DNA from: Pseudobdellovibrionaceae bacterium
GTDB lineage: Bacteria > Bdellovibrionota > Bdellovibrionia > Bdellovibrionales > Bdellovibrionaceae
Reading direction: 5' to 3'
Assembly: GCA_947374445.1 (NCBI GenBank)
Contig: CANCBY010000001.1
Coordinates: forward strand, 1-47,805
DNA length: 47,805 bases
Shown here: positions 42,523 to 47,805 of the stretch, piece after piece
Layout: every line of letters begins with the position of its first letter
How positions within the stretch are numbered: the stretch's first letter is position 1
Translations under genes and position numbers: made by a program
The notes under the pieces: generated by a model
The model's input: the letters and a program-made list of their open reading frames with translations, nothing else
Database searches by the model: none
Told to the model about the DNA's origin: nothing

Positions 42523-43764
42523 TTAAATTTCGCGGAGTGAATTTAGAATTGGCTTGCGCTCAAGCCAAATAATGGCAATTCCGCTCATGCCAAGTGTCAT
42601 AAATGCGGTCATAAGCCAGACCAAAGCGCTTTCAGAAAGGACGAATTGCTGCAGGCCAAAGGCCGGAAGGCTTTCATGGAGGTGGCTCCATAGAATTGGG
42701 AATAATAGAGCTTCAAAAAGAGCGCTGAGTAAAATTGAAAATCCGCCTATCAAAAGACCTTCAAATAGCAGCCAAGCGCGAACTTCGAAACGGGATGTGC
42801 CTAAAGCTCTTAAGATGGCCACCTGGCTCTCAAGGCTGCGAAAACGAAAAGCTAAAGTCACGCCAACGCTGAGGCCAGCAAGAAGAAGGATCAAAAACTC
42901 AAAGCCCCAGCCAATCTCTTCACTCGTGCCCAATAATGATTTTAATTTTTGCGTCTCATCTTCAACGCGAATGGCTTGGGTGACAGTGCGTTGGTTGATC
43001 AGAGTTTGCAAGCTTTGCCAGCCATGGGGCTTTAACTGGATCAGAAAATAATGGAGGACATCAGGCCCCCAAGATTCAGCCAGCCGAGGTTGCTGAGCAA
43101 AAATCTTTTGCGCTGTCGAAAGATCAGTAATGCCAATCGAGTCCCAGAAGAGTTCAGTCGGTGCCAAAATACCGGAGACCCTGAGGTTTATTTCGATTTT
43201 GGTTTTTACATTTTCAGGAAGCCACGACTCAGATTTAAGTGTGTCGCCCAAACGGAGATTGTGGTCGATCGCAAATTGTGATCCCACTGCGATTTCACCT
43301 TCAAGCTGCGGAGCTTGACCCTCTTTAAAATGCCATGGCTTTGGTGAGTGGCTCCAAAAACTGGAATCAGTAGCGAGAATTCGATTCTTTTTCTCACTAA
43401 TAGTTTGCGCGAAAAAAACGATAGGCGTGATAGTCTCAATAAATTGGGGGTCCGCATTGACGCCGTCTTCAAAGTGCACAGGCTGACGAACCTTTAATGA
43501 CTGAAAAAGCTTCCAAGGCACATAATCAGGCAAGGGGCCTTCGCCGCCGAGACTGTTCATAAGAATTTCAATGCCACCAGCTTTGGCGCCAACGACGGCT
43601 TCATAGCTTAGATCCAATTTTTGCAATCTTGATTGTGAGATCAAATTCAGTTTGTAAAGTAAGTTGCCGCAAAAAGCAGACAACGCAATAGCGATGACAG
43701 CGATAAGGGCTGAGCCCCACTTGCGACGAATGTGCAACCAAGCCAGCAAAAAACTTTTTTTCAT
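42523..43764 (-). CDS. ABC transporter permease, MacB/FtsX type
   Basis: A 413-residue permease. ATG 43764 overlaps the stop of the ATPase gene by 4 bases (ATGA) and has AAGG about 9 bases upstream, so I prefer it to TTG 43788. One membrane helix lies near residues 11-31, a ~230-residue periplasmic core domain follows, then three helices at the C-terminus (around FEFLILLLAGLSVGVTLAF, LLFEGLLIGGFSILLSALF and LVWLMTAFMTLGMSGIAII). This is the MacB-like mechanotransmission layout. Such pairs extract lipoproteins or extrude peptides and toxic compounds; the substrate is unknown. Confidence 0.9.
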   Translation of the reverse strand: MKKSFLLAWLHIRRKWGSALIAVIAIALSAFCGNLLYKLNLISQSRLQKLDLSYEAVVGAKAGGIEILMNSLGGEGPLPDYVPWKLFQSLKVRQPVHFEDGVNADPQFIETITPIVFFAQTISEKKNRILATDSSFWSHSPKPWHFKEGQAPQLEGEIAVGSQFAIDHNLRLGDTLKSESWLPENVKTKIEINLRVSGILAPTELFWDSIGITDLSTAQKIFAQQPRLAESWGPDVLHYFLIQLKPHGWQSLQTLINQRTVTQAIRVEDETQKLKSLLGTSEEIGWGFEFLILLLAGLSVGVTLAFRFRSLESQVAILRALGTSRFEVRAWLLFEGLLIGGFSILLSALFEALLFPILWSHLHESLPAFGLQQFVLSESALVWLMTAFMTLGMSGIAIIWLERKPILNSLREI

Positions 43765-44405
43765 GTTTTGGCGCCTTGTGATTGCCAATCTCGAAAGTCG
43801 ATGACTTTGTCAAACAGGGGCTTGAGCCTCAGATCATGACTGACGACAACGAGTGTTTGTTTGTGTCCTGGGTTGATCAGGGTTTTGATTAATTGTGTGG
43901 CATTCTCTTCATCCAGGCTAGAAGTGGGCTCGTCAGCTAAGATAATTTTTGGTTTTTTGAACTGAGCTCTGGCAACGGCAACCCTTTGTTGTTCGCCAAG
44001 ACTCAGAGTTGATGAGAGTTGCTGGGTTTTTTCGCCAAGTCCCAGTTGAGCTAAGGCTTTGTCGGCCTCTTGTTGTGTTTTCGTCTGATCAAAAAGCCAG
44101 ATATTCTCGCTCGATGTCAGGTGATTGATAAGGTTCAGTCTTTGAAATACAAAGCCTAAATTTTCTCTGCGGAAAAGCGTCAGATTCTTTTCAGAGATCT
44201 TTTGTAGGCTAAGATCATCCCATTTGACTTCGCCTGATTGGGGCTGCAAAAGTCCTGAGATCAAGTGTAAAAATGTGGACTTTCCGGAGCCTGAAGGACC
44301 AAAGATCAAAGTCTTTGAGTTTTCGCTCAATTCAAGGCGAGGAATCTCAAAAAGCAAGTTTTTGCCGTCAACCGTGGCCTTTAAATTATGAAGCGATAGC
44401 TGCAT
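43761..44405 (-). CDS. ABC transporter ATP-binding protein, LolD/MacB type
   Basis: A 214-residue ATPase. ATG 44405 is preferred to TTG 44411 because the first strand then begins in the usual place. Walker A is FGPSGSGKST, the signature motif is LSLGEQQRVAVARA, and Walker B is IILADEPTSSLD, with the switch His in VVSHD. The LolD/FtsE-like size and the coupled MacB-type permease point to a mechanotransmission ABC exporter with an unknown substrate. No periplasmic adaptor or outer-membrane gene is adjacent. Confidence 0.93.
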   Translation of the reverse strand: MQLSLHNLKATVDGKNLLFEIPRLELSENSKTLIFGPSGSGKSTFLHLISGLLQPQSGEVKWDDLSLQKISEKNLTLFRRENLGFVFQRLNLINHLTSSENIWLFDQTKTQQEADKALAQLGLGEKTQQLSSTLSLGEQQRVAVARAQFKKPKIILADEPTSSLDEENATQLIKTLINPGHKQTLVVVSHDLRLKPLFDKVIDFRDWQSQGAKT

Positions 44406-44518
44406 GAGCAAAGTCTTTCATGTGATTTGTATCTTGGCATCCAAAAAAACAAACCAACTTAAAGTTTAGCCATTAAAAAAACTCGTCTTTCGCTGTGAGT
44501 TGTGATTAATTCTCGGCC

Positions 44519-45574
44519 ATGCTCAAAATCGAAAAAAACAATCAGCCTAAAGTCAAACCTCCTGTCAAAGAACTTGGTTTTGGTAAGTATTTTTCCGATC
44601 ACATGTTTCAGGCGACATTCACTCTAGGTGAGGGCTGGCACTCGGCTAAAATCACTCCTTATCAGGCGCTTCAGATCGAGCCCGGAGCTTCGGCTCTACA
44701 TTACGGGCAGGCTCTATTTGAAGGTATGAAAGCCTTCCGGCAAACCAACGGAGATTGTGTTCTTTTTAGGCCTGAGTTCAATTGTAGAAGATTGGCCGAT
44801 GGAGCCGAAAGACTTTGTATGGTTGCTCCGCCTCAGGAGCTGATGCTCGAAGGTATTCGTGAGCTTGTAAAGATCGATCGTGATTGGATTCCTAGTTCAC
44901 GAGGGGCTTCGCTTTATTTGCGTCCTACCTTGATCGGTACAGAATCCTTTTTGGGAGTGCGTCCTGCCGAAGAATACTTATTTTTTGTGATCTGTTCGCC
45001 TGTCGCTTCATATTATGCAGAGGGCACAGCGCCGATTAAGATTTGGGTTGAAGAGACCTACATTCGCGCAGCGCCTGGAGGCCTCGGTGCCACAAAAGCC
45101 GGAGCGAACTATGCGGCAAGCCTCAAGGCTGCTTACCAAGCCAAGCAGAGAGGTTATGCTCAAGTGCTTTGGCAAGACGTGGGCCACGAGTATGTTGAAG
45201 AAGTCGGCACAATGAATGTGTTTTTTGTTTTTGAAAATGAAGTGGTCACACCAAAACTTGATGGATCGATTCTGCCAGGTGGAGTGCGTGACTCGGTTTT
45301 GACACTACTTAAAAAGTTCAATATCCCTGTGAATGAGCGCAAGCTTTCAATGAAAGAAGTGTGCAGTGCCTACGAAACGGGCAAGCTCAAAGAAGTGTTC
45401 GGAACTGGAACCGCAGCCGTGATTTCACCTGTTGGCGAGCTTTCGTCGCCGCATTACAAGATGGTCATCAATGAAGGCAAGACCGGTCCTTTGGCGCAAC
45501 GGCTTTATGATGCGATCACTGGAATTCAATATGGCGACCAACCAGACACTTTTGGCTGGAACCATAAGTTTTAA
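44519..45574 (+). CDS. ilvE: Branched-chain amino acid aminotransferase
   Basis: A 351-residue fold type IV PLP aminotransferase that makes leucine, isoleucine and valine from their 2-oxo acids using glutamate. Signatures are LHYGQALFEGMKAFR, the cofactor lysine K193 in GATKAGANYAAS, QVLWQDVGHEYVEEVGTMN and LPGGVRDSVL. Length and motifs fit the longer (eukaryote-like, BCAT) subfamily. ATG 44519 lacks a good ribosome site. It stands alone between the divergent ABC genes and the convergent trhO. Confidence 0.95.
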   Translation: MLKIEKNNQPKVKPPVKELGFGKYFSDHMFQATFTLGEGWHSAKITPYQALQIEPGASALHYGQALFEGMKAFRQTNGDCVLFRPEFNCRRLADGAERLCMVAPPQELMLEGIRELVKIDRDWIPSSRGASLYLRPTLIGTESFLGVRPAEEYLFFVICSPVASYYAEGTAPIKIWVEETYIRAAPGGLGATKAGANYAASLKAAYQAKQRGYAQVLWQDVGHEYVEEVGTMNVFFVFENEVVTPKLDGSILPGGVRDSVLTLLKKFNIPVNERKLSMKEVCSAYETGKLKEVFGTGTAAVISPVGELSSPHYKMVINEGKTGPLAQRLYDAITGIQYGDQPDTFGWNHKF

Positions 45575-45588
45575 ATAAAAGTTTTATT

Positions 45589-46542
45589 TTATTCCTCAAG
45601 CTCAAAAGGCAAAACCTGGCGTGGCCCTTTGCGCTCCGGGTGCAGCTCATAGTGGTGAGCACAGTTTTTTGAACAGGTATCTTTGATCCAAACCTTCTCC
45701 GCGCAGTCTTCACAAATCAATGTGTGAGTGTCGCAGCGTTTGCAATCGATTTGAGTCTTTGCGGGTTGGCCACAATGAGGGCAAAGATCATACTGTTTTG
45801 ACGGCTGGAGCTGTTGATCCACAGCCACGCGGTGGTCGAAAACAAAGCATTCACCTTCAAACTGATCGTTCGGAAATTGCTCGATATAATTTAGAATTCC
45901 ACCATCGAGTTGGTAGACATTGTCAAAGCCCTGCCGCTGAAGTTCGAGAATCCCTTTTTCGCAGCGGATTCCACCTGTGCAAAAAATCAAAGTTTTTTTA
46001 TCCTTCGAGAAGTTATTTTTTTCCATGAACTCTGGGAACTCTGTGAACTTGTCCGTGCGTGGGTTGATAGCGCCCTTAAATGTTCCGATTTTGGTTTCGT
46101 ACCAATTGCGCGTGTCAATAATGACGTAGTCATCTTCTTCTTTCATCACCTTGTTCCATTCGGCAGGCGATAAATGATGATTTTTTCCGACAGTGGGCTG
46201 AAGTTCTGGAGTGCCAAGTGTCACTATCTCTTCTCTGATTTTGACCTTGAATCGACGAAAGGGCGCGGTTTCAGAGACAGAATTTTTAAAGTGGAGGTTA
46301 GGGTCAGATGTGAGTGTTCTGATATAGGTTTTGAATGACTCAAGTCCTTCTTGGCTTGATGAGCTCACCGTCGAGTTGATGCCTTCAGATCCAAGGATAA
46401 TAAGCCCTTTGACATTGAGTCGGCTTGCCGTGCTCTCTAGCTCTAGTTTGGTTGCATCGGGGTCAGCAATTTTGAAAAACTTGTAAAAGGTGGTGATGTA
46501 ATAAGTTTTAGATTCAGGCTGGGCCTGTGTGTTCGTGTTCAT
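45589..46542 (-). CDS. trhO: TrhO, tRNA uridine(34) hydroxylase (rhodanese-like)
   Basis: A 317-residue protein with AAAGGAG about 8 bases before ATG. The N-terminal domain (ILGSEGINSTVS) is typical of TrhO/YceA. The rhodanese domain (~130-225) has VIIDTRNWYETKIGTFKGA and the active-site C188 in IFCTGGIRCEKG. A C-terminal cysteine cluster (CPHCG, CKRC, CEDC, CSKNC) probably binds zinc. TrhO performs the oxygen-dependent formation of 5-hydroxyuridine at the tRNA wobble position. It is divergent from prfC, another translation gene. Confidence 0.95.
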   Translation of the reverse strand: MNTNTQAQPESKTYYITTFYKFFKIADPDATKLELESTASRLNVKGLIILGSEGINSTVSSSSQEGLESFKTYIRTLTSDPNLHFKNSVSETAPFRRFKVKIREEIVTLGTPELQPTVGKNHHLSPAEWNKVMKEEDDYVIIDTRNWYETKIGTFKGAINPRTDKFTEFPEFMEKNNFSKDKKTLIFCTGGIRCEKGILELQRQGFDNVYQLDGGILNYIEQFPNDQFEGECFVFDHRVAVDQQLQPSKQYDLCPHCGQPAKTQIDCKRCDTHTLICEDCAEKVWIKDTCSKNCAHHYELHPERKGPRQVLPFELEE

Positions 46543-46666
46543 TCGCCGACTCCTTTGGGCTCCAAACCCAATGCCAGAAAGTGTTCATTTTCTAATTTTA
46601 TTGAAAATCTATTGCGGTGTATAACTCCTGTCTTTTCCCTCTGTCAAAGGCTTTAATGCGCCTCTT

Positions 46667-47805
46667 ATGTTGTTAACAGGTCCATCCGTCTCTGAAATTC
46701 ATCGCCGTCGAACTTTTGCCATCATTTCTCATCCCGATGCAGGTAAAACCACACTCACTGAAAAGTTGCTTTATCATGGCGGAGCTATCCATGAAACGGG
46801 CGAGGTCAAAGGAAAGTCGGGCACCAAAGCTGTGACTTCGGATTGGATGGAGCTTGAGCGCCAAAAAGGGATCTCGATCACCTCTAGCGTGATGACTTTT
46901 GATTACGATAAATTGCGTATCAACTTGCTCGATACTCCAGGACATAAAGATTTCTCCGAAGATACTTACCGAGTTTTGATGGCCGTTGATTCAGCGTGCA
47001 TGTTGATTGACGTGGCCAAAGGTGTCGAGGAACGAACCAAAAAATTGTACGATGTTTGTCGTTACCGGCAAGTGCCAATTTTTACTTACGTCAACAAGCT
47101 CGATCGCGAGGGCAAAGAGCCTTTGACCTTGATTGACGAAATTGAACAAACACTGCAGATGCAATGCTATCCTCTGACTTGGCCCATCGGCATTGGTAAT
47201 CGATTTGCTGGAATTTACAATCGTCTGACCAAGCAAGTGATGCTCTATGATCAACGCCGCGAAGGCGATGAAGTTCAATATTTTGATTTTGCCGACGACG
47301 CCTGGAAAGCTCATGTTCGCCCCGAAGTGGTTGAGCAAACTTTGCAAGAGTTAGAGCTTGTTGAAGGCGTCTTGCCACCCTTTGATGTGAATGAGTTTTT
47401 GGCAGGCAAAATCAGCCCCGTGACTTTCGGTTCGGCTAAGCAAAACTTTGGTGTAGATACATTTTTGAAATTCTTTTGTGAATTTGCACCAGGTCCTCAA
47501 GCGCGCACAACTAAATCTGGCGATCGCATCGATCCCGTGGATCAAAATTTTTCAGGGTTCGTTTTTAAAATCCAAGCCAACATGGACCGCAGGCACCGCG
47601 ATCGCATCGCTTTTATTCGTATCTGTTCTGGTAAGTTTGAGCGGGGAATGAAGATCAAACACATGCGTTCAGAAAAAGATTTAAGACTCTCTTACTCGAG
47701 CCAATTTATGGCCGCAGACAAACAGACTGTGGATGAGGCCTTTGCGGGTGACATTGTCGGTGTGGCGGACACAGGTCATTTTGCAATTGGCGACAGTGTG
47801 GCGAC
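46667..47805 (+). CDS. prfC: Peptide chain release factor 3 (partial, runs off the window)
   Basis: 379 codons of an open frame with no stop before the window ends; full RF3 has about 530. RF3 is the GTPase that removes RF1/RF2 from the ribosome after termination. G1 is AIISHPDAGKTT, G2 lies around KGISITSSVM, G3 is LLDTPGHKDFSEDTYR, and G4 is VNKLDREGKEP. The starting IHRRRTFAIISHPDAG and GTKAVTSDWMELERQ segments are specific to RF3 rather than EF-G. ATG 46667 lacks a nearby ribosome site, and a six-codon ORF with a better one overlaps it. Confidence 0.96.
   Translation, partial: MLLTGPSVSEIHRRRTFAIISHPDAGKTTLTEKLLYHGGAIHETGEVKGKSGTKAVTSDWMELERQKGISITSSVMTFDYDKLRINLLDTPGHKDFSEDTYRVLMAVDSACMLIDVAKGVEERTKKLYDVCRYRQVPIFTYVNKLDREGKEPLTLIDEIEQTLQMQCYPLTWPIGIGNRFAGIYNRLTKQVMLYDQRREGDEVQYFDFADDAWKAHVRPEVVEQTLQELELVEGVLPPFDVNEFLAGKISPVTFGSAKQNFGVDTFLKFFCEFAPGPQARTTKSGDRIDPVDQNFSGFVFKIQANMDRRHRDRIAFIRICSGKFERGMKIKHMRSEKDLRLSYSSQFMAADKQTVDEAFAGDIVGVADTGHFAIGDSVA

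Overview
The window looks like chromosomal DNA of a Gram-negative bacterium, most likely a Bdellovibrio-like member of the Bdellovibrionota. That placement is inferred from gene content: many small Sec-exported proteins, an HAMP-less chemoreceptor, DUF1003, DUF1345, DUF2252 and DUF3465 proteins, and frequent TTG starts. No rRNA or marker phylogeny was available. Gene density is high on both strands, with many overlapping or nearly touching genes.

Layout. Positions 1-8.3 kb hold the end of a trans-aconitate-methyltransferase-like gene, a chemoreceptor, several exported proteins, a DUF1003 membrane protein, and a PAS / Ycf46-like AAA+ locus that appears to carry two compensating frameshifts. 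A tRNA-His gene (8324-8400) is followed by a 1.7-kb insertion. This insertion is bounded by a 16-bp copy of the tRNA 3' end and by paired TGATGACA boxes at each end. It carries a BrnT/BrnA-type toxin-antitoxin remnant and a DUF2891 gene but no integrase, so it looks like a small, trans-mobilised integrative element. Positions 12.1-18.9 kb form a probable operon: ECF sigma factor, membrane anti-sigma candidate, Gln/Gly/Pro-rich exported protein, OvoA and an OvoB-like enzyme of ovothiol synthesis, and an exported GH14 beta-amylase. Positions 18.9-24.8 kb hold a histidine kinase, a DUF1345 membrane protein and three exported proteins. One of these is an HNH-type nuclease whose only plausible start codon is ATC. 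A glycosyltransferase and a PRMT-like methyltransferase follow.

The most striking part is 24.9-40.2 kb, a purine-degradation region. xdhABC (xanthine to urate) is followed at a distance by a squalene-synthase-like gene, hiuH (5-hydroxyisourate hydrolase) and one 1564-residue ORF. That ORF fuses four enzymes: malate synthase, OHCU decarboxylase (UraD), an SxxK serine hydrolase of the beta-lactamase fold, and a two-repeat allantoicase. A membrane urate hydroxylase with a C-terminal cytochrome c (PuuD) lies just beyond on the other strand. Together these cover nearly every step from xanthine to malate. The missing ones are allantoinase and a ureidoglycolate-cleaving enzyme. The serine hydrolase domain, placed between UraD and allantoicase, is a natural candidate for one of them. 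This is an inference from fusion and context and has not been tested.

Positions 40.2-47.8 kb hold two glycan/lipid-linked sugar genes, an ABC transporter pair, ilvE, trhO and the start of prfC, which runs off the end of the window.
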